A DNA stretch of 64,000 nt from Methyloversatilis discipulorum. GTDB taxonomy: Bacteria > Pseudomonadota > Gammaproteobacteria > Burkholderiales > Rhodocyclaceae. A program made the translations under genes and the position numbers. A model generated the notes under the pieces. That model was given only the letters and a program-made list of their open reading frames with translations. It searched no databases and was not told the DNA's origin. The stretch lies in contig NZ_ARVV01000001.1 of NCBI RefSeq assembly GCF_000385375.1, positions 4,154,001-4,218,000 on the forward strand, given 5' to 3'. Below are positions 17,823-27,622 of the stretch, one piece after another. The first letter of the stretch is position 1; the number at the start of each line of letters is the position of its first letter.

Positions 17823-19127
17823 TCAGCGTCCGAACAGCGCGGCGACCGCGGCCGGAGCGGACGGGAAATAGAGGTGCAGATAGCTCGCGGTGAGCCGGCC
17901 CCGACGATACACCGCCTCGCCCTCGCGGTCGTCCGGCGTCCGTGCACGCGCCAACGGCGACAGCGACGTATCGGCGGTCGAGTAGTGGAAGGTGTGGCCA
18001 CGCAGCCGGCCTTCGGGCAGGTCGACCTGCTGCAGGCCGAGCGCGGCCAGCCGCGTCTGCATGCGCACCGCGCCCGGCAGCAGGCTGGCGCCCGCGTGGC
18101 TGACGCCGGCCTTGTCGGTCAGCGTATCGAACAGGCTCATCATGCCGCCGCATTCGGCCAGCAGCGCCCGGCCGGCGTCGACGTGGGCGCGCAGCGCGGC
18201 GTGCATCGCGGTGTTGGCGGCCCAGCGTGCCGCGTGCAGCTCCGGGTAGCCGCCGGGCAGCCACACGGCGTCGCAGGCGGGCAGCGCGGCATCATTGAGC
18301 GGTGAGAACTCGACCAGTTCGGCGCCGAGCGCGCGCAGGCAGTCGAGGTTGGCCGGGTAGATGAAGCAGAAGGCGTCGTCGCGCGCCAGCGCAATGCGCA
18401 CGCCGTCGAGCAGGCGTGGCGGAGCCGCGCGTTCGACCGGTGCGAACGCGACCGCCGGCGGCAGGTCGGCCGCGGTCGAGGCGCCGAGCAGTTGTGCGGC
18501 GATGTCGAGCTGGGCGTCCAGCCCTTCGATCTCGGCCGCAGGCAGCAGGCCGAGGTGTCGCTCCGGCAGCGCGATGCGCTCGTCGCGCGGCAGACCGCCG
18601 TACCAGGCGATATCGGCCGGCAGGCTGTCGCGCAGCATGTCGATGTGGCGGGCCGAACCAACCCGGTTGGCGATCACCGCCGTCAGGTTCACGCCGTCGC
18701 GGTAGTGCTTCAGGCCGTACGCCAGCGCGCCGAAGGTCTGCGCCATCGCGCGCGCGTCGATCACTGCGAGCACTGGAAGATTGAAGCGGCGCGCGATGTC
18801 GGCACTGGACGGGCTGCCGTCGTGCAGACCCATGACCGATTCGACCAGGATGAGGTCGGCTTCGCCGGCCGCGTCATACAGCCGCGCGGCGATGTCGGCT
18901 TCGCCGGTCATCCACAGGTCGACATTGCACACCGGCGCGCCACTGGCCTGCGCGTGGATCTGCGGGTCGAGGAAGTCCGGCCCGCACTTGAACACGCGCA
19001 CGCGGCGGCCACGTGAACGGTGCAGCCGCGCCAGTGCGGCGACCACCGTGGTCTTGCCCTGGCCTGATGCGGGCGCGGCCACCATCAGTGCCGGGCAGTG
19101 CCGGACTGCGGACGGCACGCTCACCAC
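17823..19127 (-). CDS. cobB: Cobyrinic acid a,c-diamide synthase
   Basis: A 434-residue amidotransferase. The N-terminal half is a P-loop ATPase-like domain ([23 protein letters not shown], then [14 protein letters not shown] and [13 protein letters not shown]); the C-terminal half is a class I glutamine amidotransferase with [11 protein letters not shown], holding the nucleophile Cys. It amidates the a and c side chains of cobyrinate using glutamine and ATP. The GTG start overlaps the cobO stop by seven bases; a second GTG lies one codon later. Length is usual for CobB/CbiA. Confidence 0.93.
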   Translation of the reverse strand: MVSVPSAVRHCPALMVAAPASGQGKTTVVAALARLHRSRGRRVRVFKCGPDFLDPQIHAQASGAPVCNVDLWMTGEADIAARLYDAAGEADLILVESVMGLHDGSPSSADIARRFNLPVLAVIDARAMAQTFGALAYGLKHYRDGVNLTAVIANRVGSARHIDMLRDSLPADIAWYGGLPRDERIALPERHLGLLPAAEIEGLDAQLDIAAQLLGASTAADLPPAVAFAPVERAAPPRLLDGVRIALARDDAFCFIYPANLDCLRALGAELVEFSPLNDAALPACDAVWLPGGYPELHAARWAANTAMHAALRAHVDAGRALLAECGGMMSLFDTLTDKAGVSHAGASLLPGAVRMQTRLAALGLQQVDLPEGRLRGHTFHYSTADTSLSPLARARTPDDREGEAVYRRGRLTASYLHLYFPSAPAAVAALFGR

Positions 19128-19720
19128 TCCAGCCCCGGCATCGCCTTCACGCCGGCCTTGAAGGCGTGCTTCACCATGGCCATGTCGGTCACCGTGTCGG
19201 CAGCCTCGACCAGTTCCGGCGGCGCCGCGCGGCCGGTCACGATGACGTGCTGCATGGCGGGCCGCGCCTGCAGGTCGGCGATGACGTTGGCGACGTCGAG
19301 GTAGTGGTACTTCAGCGCGATATTCAATTCGTCCAGCACGACCAGGCCGATGGCCGGATCGCGCAGGAAGGCGCGCGCCTGTTCCCAGGCCGCTTCGGCG
19401 GTGGCGACGTCGCGCGCGCGGTTCTGCGTTTCCCAGGTGAAGCCCTCACCCGACACATGCCACTGCACGTCCGGCTGGCGACGATAGAAGGCCTCCTCGC
19501 CGGTGTCGGAACGCCCCTTGATGAACTGCACCACGCCCACCTTCATGCCGTGGCCGAGCGCGCGCGCGACCACGCCGAAGGCGGCGCTGGACTTGCCCTT
19601 GCCGGTGCCGGTATTCACCACCAGCACGCCGCGCTCGACCTGCGCCGCGGCGATGGCCTGGTCCACCACGTCCTTCTTGCGTTTCATGCGCGCTTCATGG
19701 CGTTCGTCAAGATCGCTCAT
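19121..19720 (-). CDS. cobO: Cob(I)yrinic acid a,c-diamide adenosyltransferase
   Basis: A 199-residue CobA/CobO/BtuR-type adenosyltransferase that transfers the adenosyl group from ATP to the reduced corrinoid. It has the P-loop VNTGTGKGKSSAAFG, GVVQFIKG, FTWETQNRARD and LVVLDELNIALKYHYLD. The ATG at 19720 is preferred over an in-frame GTG twelve bases earlier because GGAGG sits five bases before the ATG. It lies 23 bases after btuD in the B12 operon. Confidence 0.95.
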   Translation of the reverse strand: MSDLDERHEARMKRKKDVVDQAIAAAQVERGVLVVNTGTGKGKSSAAFGVVARALGHGMKVGVVQFIKGRSDTGEEAFYRRQPDVQWHVSGEGFTWETQNRARDVATAEAAWEQARAFLRDPAIGLVVLDELNIALKYHYLDVANVIADLQARPAMQHVIVTGRAAPPELVEAADTVTDMAMVKHAFKAGVKAMPGLEW

Positions 19721-19725
19721 CACAT

Positions 19726-19730
19726 CCTCC
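19726..19730 (-). promoter_or_regulatory. Ribosome binding site that sets the cobO start
   Basis: GGAGG on the minus strand, five bases before ATG 19720. The in-frame GTG at 19732 would lie inside or before this site, so it is unlikely to be the start. Confidence 0.6.
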
Positions 19731-19743
19731 ACTCATTCTGTCC

Positions 19744-20520
19744 TCACGCCGGCACGAAATAGCGCCGGGCGTCGTCGCGCAATTCCTTCAGCGGATGGCA
19801 GAAGGCGCGCGACAGCACCTCCGCCTGCAGCACCGCGTCGACCGGCCCGCATACCCATTCGCCGCCGCCGGTCAGCAGCAGCGCGCGGTCGGCGAAGCGC
19901 AGCACCTGATTGAGATCGTGCAGCACCGCCACGACTGCCCGGCCTTCGTCGCGCGCAAGGCGCGCGAACAGCTCCAGCGTCTCGATCTGGTAATCGAGGT
20001 CGAGGTGGGTGACCGGCTCGTCGAGCAGGCAGAGCGGCGCCTGCTGTGCCAGCAGCGCGGCGATCGCGACCCGCTGCCGCTCGCCACCGGACAGCGTGCG
20101 CACCTCGCGCAGTTCGAAGCCGCGCAGCGATACGGCCGCCAGCGCAGCGAGCGCAATGTCGACATCGGCGTCGCTCTCGTCGGCCCAGCGGCCGATGTGC
20201 GGATGGCGACCGACCAGCACGGTGTCGAGCACGGTGGAGGCGAAGTGGTCCTCCTGCGACTGCGCCAGCAGTGCCCGTCGTTTCGCCAGATCGCGTGCCG
20301 GCCAGTCGGCGAGCGCGCGGCCTTCCAGTGTCAGCGTGCCGGCAGCCGGCGGGCGCAGCCCGGCCAGCGTGGTGAGCAGCGTGGATTTGCCGATGCCATT
20401 GCGGCCGACGATGGCCAGCAGTTCGCCCGGCCGCAGGTCGAGGTCGAGGCCGGTGCACAGCGCGCGCCCCGCGACCGACACGTCGAGGCCGCGCGCGAGC
20501 AGGGTCGGGACGGCGCTCAT
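19744..20520 (-). CDS. btuD: Cobalamin ABC transporter ATP-binding protein
   Basis: A 258-residue ABC ATPase with Walker A GRNGIGKST, Q-loop region (LLAQSQEDHF), signature LSGGERQR, Walker B CLLDEP and the H-loop in VLHDLNQ. The sequence resembles BtuD/FepC/HmuV-type importers. It energises the BtuC permease encoded just upstream, whose stop it overlaps (ATGA). The substrate, cobalamin or another corrinoid, follows from the operon rather than from the ATPase itself. Confidence 0.92.
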   Translation of the reverse strand: MSAVPTLLARGLDVSVAGRALCTGLDLDLRPGELLAIVGRNGIGKSTLLTTLAGLRPPAAGTLTLEGRALADWPARDLAKRRALLAQSQEDHFASTVLDTVLVGRHPHIGRWADESDADVDIALAALAAVSLRGFELREVRTLSGGERQRVAIAALLAQQAPLCLLDEPVTHLDLDYQIETLELFARLARDEGRAVVAVLHDLNQVLRFADRALLLTGGGEWVCGPVDAVLQAEVLSRAFCHPLKELRDDARRYFVPA

Positions 20521-21539
20521 CGGTGACGGTTCAGCAGGAACAGGAACACCGGCACGCCGAGCAGCGCGGTCAGCACGCCGACCGGCAGCTGCGCCGGGGC
20601 GATGACGGTGCGCGCGGCGGTGTCGGCCAGCAGCAGCAGCGTGGCACCTGCCAGTGCGCTGGCCGGCAGCAGCAGGCGCTGGTCGTTGCCGAAGGCGAGC
20701 CGGATCAGATGCGGCACGACCAGGCCGACGAAGCCGACCGACCCGACGGTGGTGACCGCGATCGCGGTCAATGCCGACGCCAGCAGATAGACGACCAGAC
20801 GCAGGCGAACCACCGGTACGCCCAGCACCTGGGCCGTGCCATCGCCGCGCGCCAGCAGGTTGAGGTCGCGCGCCAGTGGCGCGCAGGCGATCAGCCCGGC
20901 GCCCAGCACCGCCACCGCCACACCCGGACGGCTGGCCGTGCTGGCGTCGCCCATCAGCCAGAACAGCATGCCGCGCAGCGACTGTTCGCTCGCCACCGCG
21001 AGGATGAAGGACACCGCCGCGCCGCAGCCCGCCGACACGATGACGCCGGTCAGCAGCAGGCGCGTCGGCGTGCGACTGCCCTCTCCGTGCGCCAGCCCGA
21101 ATACCAGCGCCATCGCGGCCAGCGCACCGGCGAAGGCCGAAAGCTCCAGCAGCAGGCCGGCCGCACCGACCAGCATGGCCAGCAAGGCGCCGACCGCGGC
21201 GCCCCCGGAAATGCCCAGCACATAGGGATCGGCCAGCGGATTGCGCAGCAGCACCTGCATCAGCGCGCCGGCCAGCGCCAGCAGGCCACCGCAGGCCGCC
21301 GCCGCCAAAGCGCGCGGCAGACGCAGCGAGCGCACGATGTCGCCCGCCATGCCGGCGTCGCCGCCGGTCGCGATCTGCCACAGCTCGGCTGCACTGACCG
21401 CCACGCTGCCCACCGCCAGCGCCAGCGCGAAGGCCGCGCCCAGCGCCAGCAGCAGCGCCGGCAGCACCCATACGCGGCGCCGCTGCGCGCGCAGTGCGAC
21501 CGGCGACGGCAGGGTGGTGGCGGGCGGGTGGCTGCTCAT
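20517..21539 (-). CDS. btuC: Cobalamin ABC transporter permease (FecCD family)
   Basis: A 340-residue permease with about ten helices. FecCD family marks are RLPRALAAAACGGLLALAGALMQVLLRNPLADPYVLGISGGAA and near the end VGFVGLVVPHLIRLAFGNDQRLLLPASALAG. It pairs with BtuD and BtuF from the same operon to import corrinoids across the inner membrane. It starts 31 bases after the btuB stop, within the same transcript. Confidence 0.93.
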   Translation of the reverse strand: MSSHPPATTLPSPVALRAQRRRVWVLPALLLALGAAFALALAVGSVAVSAAELWQIATGGDAGMAGDIVRSLRLPRALAAAACGGLLALAGALMQVLLRNPLADPYVLGISGGAAVGALLAMLVGAAGLLLELSAFAGALAAMALVFGLAHGEGSRTPTRLLLTGVIVSAGCGAAVSFILAVASEQSLRGMLFWLMGDASTASRPGVAVAVLGAGLIACAPLARDLNLLARGDGTAQVLGVPVVRLRLVVYLLASALTAIAVTTVGSVGFVGLVVPHLIRLAFGNDQRLLLPASALAGATLLLLADTAARTVIAPAQLPVGVLTALLGVPVFLFLLNRHR

Positions 21540-21570
21540 CGCGTGAGTTTACCGGTCAGCTCGGCCGCGT

Positions 21571-23436
21571 TCAGAACTGCGGCGTGTAGCGCAGGCCGGC
21601 GAACACGCTGCTGCCGGCCATGTTGTAGCCGAACACGGTGGTGTAGTCCTTGTCGGTCACGTTGTTCACGCGTGCTTCAAGTGCCACCTCGGGTGACAGC
21701 TTCCAGACGGCAAACAGGTTCAGCAGCGTGTAGCCGCCGAGCCGGCGCGTCTCGTCGGCGTTCGAGTAGCGGTCGCCGGTGCTCTGGATCTCGATGCCGA
21801 CGCGGCCGCGCGTCATGTGCTGGATGACGCGCAGCTGACCGGTCTGCACGGCGCGCCGCTGCAGGCGGTCGCCGCTGTCCTGGTCGGTCGCGTCGAGCAG
21901 GTCGACCGAACCCTGCAGCTCGGTGTGGCCGAACAGATAGGTCGAGCCGTCGAAGGTCAGGCCGCGCAGACGCGCCTCGCCGACGTTGCGCGCCTCCGAC
22001 ACGCCGGGCGACACGGTGACCGTGTTGATCAGGTTGCGCACCTTGTTGTCGTAGGCGGTAAGCGCAGCGCGCGAGCCCTTGCGCTGCCACACCACGCCGG
22101 CCTCCTTGTTGCGCGACGACTCCGGCGCCAGATCCGGATTGCCGAAACCGGGGAAGAACAGCTGGTTGAAAGTGGGCAGACGGAAGGCGGTACCGTAACC
22201 GCCATGCAGCCGCCATTCATCGGTCAGCCGATAGCCGTAGGCGACGTTGCCGGTGGTCTTGTGCTGCGAGCTGGTGCTGTAGCGGTCGTGGCGGGTATTC
22301 AGCTGCAGGCTGTGGCGGTCGATGGCGCCGGACCAGCCGAGCTGCAGCGAGTCGATCTTGCGTTCGGTGTCGATGTTCACCGCGGTCGGCGTGGTCGACA
22401 GCACGTCCTGCTCCAGCCGCTCGACGCTGCCGAACAGCGTGCCCAGAGGCAGCTTCACGCGTGCCTCCAGCGCGTGGTTGTACTGCTCGGTGCGGAAATG
22501 GTTGCCCAGCGGTGAGGTGCGGGCGTAGCTGATGAAGTCCTCGACCGAGCGGCCGCTGCGCAACGTGGTCGACAGGGCGTCGTTCCACGCGTGGGTCAGA
22601 TAGATGGTCGCACTGTCGTTGTCGAAATCATTGCGCGTGTTCGGGAAGCTCAGACCGGAGTCGAACTCGTTGTAGCCCTTGCTGGCCAGCGCGCTGACGC
22701 CGATCTCGGTGCCTGCGTGCGGCGTGAAGCTCAGGCTGCCGCTGAAGTTCTGGTTCAGGTAGCCGTCGTGATCCGGGTTGTGGGCGCGCCGCGCCACCGA
22801 CACGCCTTCATTGATGCGTGGGCTGGTCGAACTGAAGCCGCGGCTGCTGGTCACGCCGGCGCCCAGTGCGAAGCGCCAGCGGCCATCGCCGCCGCGCAGG
22901 CTGGCGCTGCCCTCGGAGGTGCCGTAGCTGCCGCCGCCGGCGAACGCCTCGCCCTGCAGTCCATCGTCGCCACGGCGGGTGAAGATCTGGATCACGCCGC
23001 CGATCGCGTCGGCGCCGAATACGGCGGAGGCCGGACCGCGCAGCACTTCGATGCGCTCGATCTGCGACAGCGGCAGGTACTGCAGCGCGGCGGTGCCGCT
23101 GGAACCCGAACCGACGCGCACGCCGTCGATCAGCACCACGGTCTGCCGCGAGTCGCTGCCGCGGATGAAGTAATCGACGCTGGCACCGGCACCGCCGTTG
23201 CCGCTCATCTGCACACCCGGCTGGCGCGCCAGCAGTTCGGTCAGCGTCGACTGGCCGGCCGCCTCGATCTGTTCACGATCGATGACGCTGACGTCGGACA
23301 AGGTGTCCGACACGCGCTGCTCGACGCGGGTAGCGGTGACGACGACAGGCTCCAGCACATGCGTCTGGGCATACAGCGGAGAGGAAAGAAGGCCGGCGCC
23401 GGCAAGCAGCGCGGCGACCGAGGTAAGGCTGTGCAT
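21571..23436 (-). CDS. btuB: TonB-dependent vitamin B12 receptor
   Basis: A 621-residue outer-membrane receptor. A signal peptide (about 1-23) precedes a TonB box-like EPVVVTATR, a plug domain (VSVIDREQIEAAGQSTLTELLARQPGVQ, then GGAGASVDYFIRGSDSRQTVVLIDGVRVG) and a 22-strand barrel ending in FAGLRYTPQF with terminal Phe. Length and plug sequence fit BtuB. It is the first gene of the operon and lies behind a cobalamin riboswitch, so its expression should fall when B12 is plentiful. GGGAG lies nine bases before the ATG. Confidence 0.94.
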   Translation of the reverse strand: MHSLTSVAALLAGAGLLSSPLYAQTHVLEPVVVTATRVEQRVSDTLSDVSVIDREQIEAAGQSTLTELLARQPGVQMSGNGGAGASVDYFIRGSDSRQTVVLIDGVRVGSGSSGTAALQYLPLSQIERIEVLRGPASAVFGADAIGGVIQIFTRRGDDGLQGEAFAGGGSYGTSEGSASLRGGDGRWRFALGAGVTSSRGFSSTSPRINEGVSVARRAHNPDHDGYLNQNFSGSLSFTPHAGTEIGVSALASKGYNEFDSGLSFPNTRNDFDNDSATIYLTHAWNDALSTTLRSGRSVEDFISYARTSPLGNHFRTEQYNHALEARVKLPLGTLFGSVERLEQDVLSTTPTAVNIDTERKIDSLQLGWSGAIDRHSLQLNTRHDRYSTSSQHKTTGNVAYGYRLTDEWRLHGGYGTAFRLPTFNQLFFPGFGNPDLAPESSRNKEAGVVWQRKGSRAALTAYDNKVRNLINTVTVSPGVSEARNVGEARLRGLTFDGSTYLFGHTELQGSVDLLDATDQDSGDRLQRRAVQTGQLRVIQHMTRGRVGIEIQSTGDRYSNADETRRLGGYTLLNLFAVWKLSPEVALEARVNNVTDKDYTTVFGYNMAGSSVFAGLRYTPQF

Positions 23437-23574
23437 TGTTATGTGCTCCCTGCAGCCGTCGCCCGTCCCCGAACGACGGCAGTCTCATGAAGTCATGGCA
23501 CAGGGGACAACAACGCAGGCAGCCGGCAGCAGGCCGCATCCGTCGCGATGCCGCACCCCGGGCATGACCGCTCG

Positions 23575-23785
23575 TGCATCCGGGGCCGGTATCCGGGCTC
23601 GCAGCTGCGACGACGGGCGGTGTGCCGCGTGTCGCGATGCACGGCCTTCCCAGGCACAGGGCCCAGTGGCATGAACGTGCATCGAATCTGCTTACCGTTG
23701 CGGGGGCAGCGCAGGCCTTGCGAGCAGAGCTCGCTCACCTGCTTCCCGTTTAACCCTGTGCCGCGGCACAGGGCACCTCGAATGC
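23575..23785 (-). ncRNA. Cobalamin riboswitch upstream of btuB
   Basis: Read on the minus strand the conserved parts come in order: GGTGCC near 23776, a stem, GGGTTAAACGGGAA, then GCTGCCCCCGCAAC and GGTAAGC, then ATGCCACTGGG, and finally the B12 box AGCCCGGATACCGGCC (near 23585-23599). This is the standard adenosylcobalamin-type aptamer. About 140 bases separate it from the btuB ATG, room for an expression platform that likely sequesters the ribosome site or ends transcription. It should repress btuB and the operon behind it when B12 is bound. Confidence 0.95.
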
Positions 23786-23907
23786 GGCACCGCCACAGCG
23801 GCACCGGCGCGCACGATACCACCGGGCGGCGGAAGGCCCAAACCGGCGGGCCGGGTGGGTGCCTCGCGCCGAGGTCCGCCGCGGGTTTCCTCCACGACCC
23901 GGGGGAC

Positions 23908-24094
23908 GTCGGAGCGAGGATTCTCGCGATCCGACCATCGCCGAAGTCCTGTCGGTGCAGCGGCTGAGATCGCGACCAGTGGTCGCTCCCACGGGACGAC
24001 GCGGGTTCAGTGGGAGCGAGCTTGCTCGCGATGCGGCGCGAAAAATCCTGCAGCGCTGGGCAGCCGCCCGATCGCGAGCAAGCTCGCTCCCACA
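23908..24094. repeat. REP-type palindrome cluster B (two inverted pairs)
   Basis: Four elements lie in alternating orientation between the riboswitch and cobQ: 23908-23932 (direct, degenerate), 23968-23992 (inverted, CGCGACCAGTGGTCGCTCCC), 24008-24033 (direct, GTGGGAGCGAGCTTGCTCGC) and 24070-24094 (inverted, near-perfect copy of the third). The pair 24008/24070 forms a BIME-like head-to-head unit. The cluster sits beyond the 3' end of cobQ and upstream of the riboswitch. Confidence 0.78.
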
Positions 24095-24145
24095 AGAGTC
24101 CCGCGCGCCACAACTGAGGAGAGGGTTTTCCGACCTTCGCAGTGG

Positions 24146-25606
24146 TCAGCGGAAACCGCACATCCGGTCGATGTCGATCTCCGCTTCGATGCAGTCGGCC
24201 AGCCGGTCGAGGCTGGCTTCACGCAGCGCGTGCAGGTCGAGCGGCTGCGCCGCTTCGAGGCCGGCCCAGGCGAGCAGTGCGGCACAGGCCTGGGGCGCGT
24301 CGAACAGGCCGTGCAGATAGGTCGCCATCAGCTGCCCGTCCGCCGAGCGCGCGCCGTCCGGGCCGTGCTCCAGTTCGACTGCCGGACGCGCCAGCGCCGG
24401 GCCGCTGCTGACGCCCATATGGATTTCGTATCCGCGCACCGCCTCGCCGCCCGGCTGCAGGCGGCCCGCGACCACCCGCAGCTGCTTTTCCGCTTCCAGC
24501 GTGGTGTCGTAGTCGAACAGGCCGAGGCCGGCCACGCTGCCCGGCGCGCCCTCCAGGCCCTGCGGATCGTGCAGTGCACCGCCCATCATCTGCATGCCGC
24601 CGCAGATGCCGAGCAGGCGACCGCCGTAACGCAGGTGACGGGCGATCTGCGCGTCCCAGCCGTGCGCGCGCAGTGCCGCCAGGTCGCCCTGCACGCTCTT
24701 GCTGCCGGGCAGGATGACGAGGTCGCAGGCCGGCAGCGGCCGATCGAGCGGCACGAACATCAGGTCGACCTGGGGATGGGCACGCAGCGCGTCGAAGTCC
24801 GTGTGATTGCTGATGCGCGGAAACACCGGCACCGCCACGCGCAACCGCGCGACCTCACCCGCAGCGGTCTGTTGTGTCTGAATCGCGTCCTCGGCGTCGA
24901 GGTGCAGACCTTTCAGCATCGGCAGCACGCCGAACACCGGCAGGCCGGTGCGCCGCTCAAGCCACTCTTCGCCCGAACGCAGCAGCGCGCGGTCGCCGCG
25001 GAAGCGGTTGATGACGAAGCCGCGTACCAGCGCGCGTTCGTCACCGGATAGGCAGTCCAGCGTGCCGACCAGATGGGCGAACACGCCACCGCGGTCGATG
25101 TCGGCGACGATGACGACAGGGCAGCGGTTGGGCAGCGCGAAGCCCATGTTGGCGATGTCACGGTCGCGCAGATTGATCTCCGCAGGACTGCCGGCGCCTT
25201 CGACGACGACGAAGTCGTACTGCGCGGTGAGCCGCCGCCAGGACTGCATCACCGCGTCCATCGCGACCCGCTTGTAGTCGTGGTAGGCGCGCGCTTCCAT
25301 ATTGGCCAGTGCGCGGCCATGCACGATGACCTGCGCGCCGGTGTCGGAATTGGGCTTGAGCAGCACCGGGTTCATGTCGGTGTGCGGCGCCAGCCCGCAG
25401 GCGTGCGCCTGCAGCGCCTGGGCGCGGCCGATCTCGCCGCCGTCGGCGGTGACCGCGCTGTTCAGCGCCATGTTCTGCGGCTTGAACGGCGCCACGCGCA
25501 CACCGCGCCGGTGCAGGCTGCGGCACAGGCCGGCGGCGACCGTGCTCTTGCCGGCGTCCGACGTGGTGCCCTGGATCATCAGCGCGTTCGCTGTCATCGC
25601 GCTCAC
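24146..25606 (-). CDS. cobQ: Cobyric acid synthase
   Basis: A 486-residue amidotransferase that amidates side chains b, d, e and g of adenosylcobyrinic diamide. The N-terminal ATPase part shows [21 protein letters not shown] and [13 protein letters not shown]; the C-terminal glutamine amidotransferase has [11 protein letters not shown] (nucleophile Cys) and YLHGLFD. Length is normal. It is outside the riboswitch operon but on the same strand; its GTG start overlaps the stop of the helicase gene (GTGA), with ATG 25597 as an alternative. Confidence 0.95.
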   Translation of the reverse strand: MSAMTANALMIQGTTSDAGKSTVAAGLCRSLHRRGVRVAPFKPQNMALNSAVTADGGEIGRAQALQAHACGLAPHTDMNPVLLKPNSDTGAQVIVHGRALANMEARAYHDYKRVAMDAVMQSWRRLTAQYDFVVVEGAGSPAEINLRDRDIANMGFALPNRCPVVIVADIDRGGVFAHLVGTLDCLSGDERALVRGFVINRFRGDRALLRSGEEWLERRTGLPVFGVLPMLKGLHLDAEDAIQTQQTAAGEVARLRVAVPVFPRISNHTDFDALRAHPQVDLMFVPLDRPLPACDLVILPGSKSVQGDLAALRAHGWDAQIARHLRYGGRLLGICGGMQMMGGALHDPQGLEGAPGSVAGLGLFDYDTTLEAEKQLRVVAGRLQPGGEAVRGYEIHMGVSSGPALARPAVELEHGPDGARSADGQLMATYLHGLFDAPQACAALLAWAGLEAAQPLDLHALREASLDRLADCIEAEIDIDRMCGFR

Positions 25607-27258
25607 GGATGCGCCGCCAGCTTGTCGCGCAGCTGAGCGGCAGCGCGCTCGCTCGCCACCAGCACCAGCTTCATCATGGCGCGCGTGGCGCCGACGAAGA
25701 GCTTGCGCAGCGTGCGTTCGTCCAGCGTTTCGAAATCGATTTCGGCGAGGATGACCGCCGGCGCCGACTGTCCCTTGAAGCGGTACACCGATTCGATCAG
25801 CACCTCACCGCCGGAATACTCCGGCTGGCCGAGCAGGTCGTACTGACCGGTGAAGCTGCGCAGCGCATTGGCGCCGAGCCGGTCGTGGCGCAGCAGTTCC
25901 GACTGTTCGCGGCCGCGCCAGCTGATGATGGCAACGTCCTGCGCATGGAAGCCGGCGGCGAAGCACAGCCGTATCGCTTCCTTCACCCGCGTGGTCAGCG
26001 GATGGGCCGCGTCGTAGCTGAGCAGCTCGACCTCGTCCGCCTCGAACGGCGACGCCGCCTCGATGTGCTCGGCGGCCGGCAGCAGCGCCTGCAGCATGCG
26101 CACCACCGGCCGCGGGCTGCGGAAATTGCTGTGCGCGCGCAGCGTGACCCAGCCCGGCAGTTCGATCGGCGGGCGCGCGTACAGGTTCTGCATCGGATCT
26201 TCCAGCCAGATGCGGCGCGCGTCGTCGTCGGCGTGGCGCCACAGCTGCTGCGCCCAGTCGGCGGAAAAGTCCTGCCCCTCGTCGACAATGATGGAATCGA
26301 AACGCAGGTCGTCCGGCACCTCAAGCTCGCCGGCACGCGCAATGAGCGCGTCGAAAGCGTCCGGCTTGGCGTAGTCCGGCCGCTCGCCGTGCGCGGCGAG
26401 CACGCGTTCGCACAGGTGGTGGAAGGTGCAGGCCATGCCGCCTTCCGGCGCGATGTGCGCGAGGTGGTCGGCGAGCGGGCGGTTGAAGCAGACGTAGAGC
26501 GGGCGACGGCCGGCGGCGATGGCCGCGCTGTACTCGGCCAGCGCGAGCTGGGTCTTGCCGGAACCGGCGGTACCGACCACGCGCAGCCGGTAGGGATCGA
26601 AGTCGAGCGCGCGCGCCCACTGCGACAGGCCGCCGGCGACGCGCGTGATGCGCTCGCGCGCGATGCCCAGCCGCGCGGCGACGTCCGGCTCCAGCTTGAT
26701 CTCGTCACGCAGAAAGCGGTGCACCTCGGGCGCGTGCCCGCTGTGTTCGCCCGGCGGCAGGATGGCGCGGATGCGCGGTATCAGCTGGTCGCGCACCGCG
26801 GCGTCGACGATGCGCTCAGGCTCGATGCCGGCGGTATGCGCCTGGCGCACGAAGTAGTCCGGGCAGTACAGCAGGTATTCGATGCGCGGTGCCGGCCCGC
26901 CGAGCCGCGCGGCCAGCCGGGCCTGCAGCGCGGTGCGCGAGCGCGCGATGCCGACCGCGACGTTGCGGTCGCGACCGCGCCGGCGCGAACTGAGGCCGTG
27001 CGGCCCCTCTTCGAGGAAACCGCTGCGCTGTTCGATGGCCAGCAGTTCGCCGGCGGCATTCACCACGACGAAGTCGATGTCGCCGTAGATCGAGAAGCCG
27101 CCCTCGTCGAGCCGCGTCCAATGCACGCCGTGATAGACGGTATAGGCGGCCGGCAGGCCGCGCTCGAGCAGCGCCAGCGTCGCCAGTTCGCGCTCGGCCG
27201 CGCCGCCGGCCTCGCCCGCCGCGAGTTCTCGCCAGCCGTCGGGAATGACTTTCGCCAC
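25603..27258 (-). CDS. NERD-like/UvrD-like superfamily 1 helicase
   Basis: A 551-residue protein. The N-terminal part (about 15-140) resembles a NERD nuclease-related domain: [23 protein letters not shown] keeps the Asp strand and Glu but has Q-R where an E-x-K is usual, so nuclease activity is doubtful. The rest is a UvrD/PIF1-type motor with Walker [10 protein letters not shown] (Lys235), DExx box IIVDEGQDF (about 326), a [10 protein letters not shown] motif and a C-terminal [16 protein letters not shown] with VGATRAM. It probably acts on DNA or RNA in repair or defence; the exact role is unknown. It is coupled to cobQ by a four-base overlap, likely an accident of compact packing. Confidence 0.8.
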   Translation of the reverse strand: MAKVIPDGWRELAAGEAGGAAERELATLALLERGLPAAYTVYHGVHWTRLDEGGFSIYGDIDFVVVNAAGELLAIEQRSGFLEEGPHGLSSRRRGRDRNVAVGIARSRTALQARLAARLGGPAPRIEYLLYCPDYFVRQAHTAGIEPERIVDAAVRDQLIPRIRAILPPGEHSGHAPEVHRFLRDEIKLEPDVAARLGIARERITRVAGGLSQWARALDFDPYRLRVVGTAGSGKTQLALAEYSAAIAAGRRPLYVCFNRPLADHLAHIAPEGGMACTFHHLCERVLAAHGERPDYAKPDAFDALIARAGELEVPDDLRFDSIIVDEGQDFSADWAQQLWRHADDDARRIWLEDPMQNLYARPPIELPGWVTLRAHSNFRSPRPVVRMLQALLPAAEHIEAASPFEADEVELLSYDAAHPLTTRVKEAIRLCFAAGFHAQDVAIISWRGREQSELLRHDRLGANALRSFTGQYDLLGQPEYSGGEVLIESVYRFKGQSAPAVILAEIDFETLDERTLRKLFVGATRAMMKLVLVASERAAAQLRDKLAAHP

Positions 27259-27310
27259 TGCAGGATCCTGGATCGGAAAGCCGCGAGCTTACACGGCCGG
27301 CGCGCCGTTC

Positions 27311-27402
27311 TTATCCACAACATCTGTGGACAAGATGCATCGCGTCGTCACGACAGCCGCGCCGGCTGAGGGTGTCAATAGGGTTGCCTCATTTTTGGGC
27401 AG
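27311..27402. repeat. Two-copy intergenic element, copy 1
   Basis: Starts with TTATCCACA, identical to a canonical DnaA box, followed by its near inverse TGTGGACAA (inverted repeat TCCACAACATCTGTGGA). About 40 bases later comes GTGTCAATAGGGTTGCCTCA and then TTTTTGGGCA. The same order and sequence recur at 27485. It lies about 50 bases upstream of the helicase gene. Function unknown. Confidence 0.65.
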
Positions 27403-27484
27403 GTGCGCCGAAGCCGGGGGATTCACCTCCGTCCGCGGCGCGTACCGATGACCGCGACATGGTTCGAGGCATGCCGCGGTGCGT

Positions 27485-27589
27485 CATCCACAGCATCTGT
27501 GGACAAACTTGTTAGCGAAAGATGTATAGACGCCGCAATCGCCCGGCGGGGGCCGGTGTCAACGGTGTTGCCTGTTTTTTGGGCAACGG
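27485..27589. repeat. Two-copy intergenic element, copy 2
   Basis: CATCCACAGCATCTGTGGAC (inverted repeat) followed about 50 bases later by GTGTCAACGGTGTTGCCTG and TTTTTTGGGCAAC. Here GTTGCC and GGCAAC can pair as a hairpin; in copy 1 the pairing is shorter. It lies about 34 bases past the stop of the PPC/DUF296 gene. Together with copy 1 it fills most of the 364-base gap 27259-27622, which has no gene. Confidence 0.65.
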
Positions 27590-27622
27590 TGACGAAATAG
27601 TTTTTCGCGCGCTGCGTGGATA

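Noticed and set aside
27311..27506. Possible chromosomal origin because of TTATCCACA and inverted copies
   Set aside because: Only one canonical DnaA box and no dnaA, dnaN, gidA or parAB nearby, and no AT-rich unwinding region; kept as an unexplained repeat instead.
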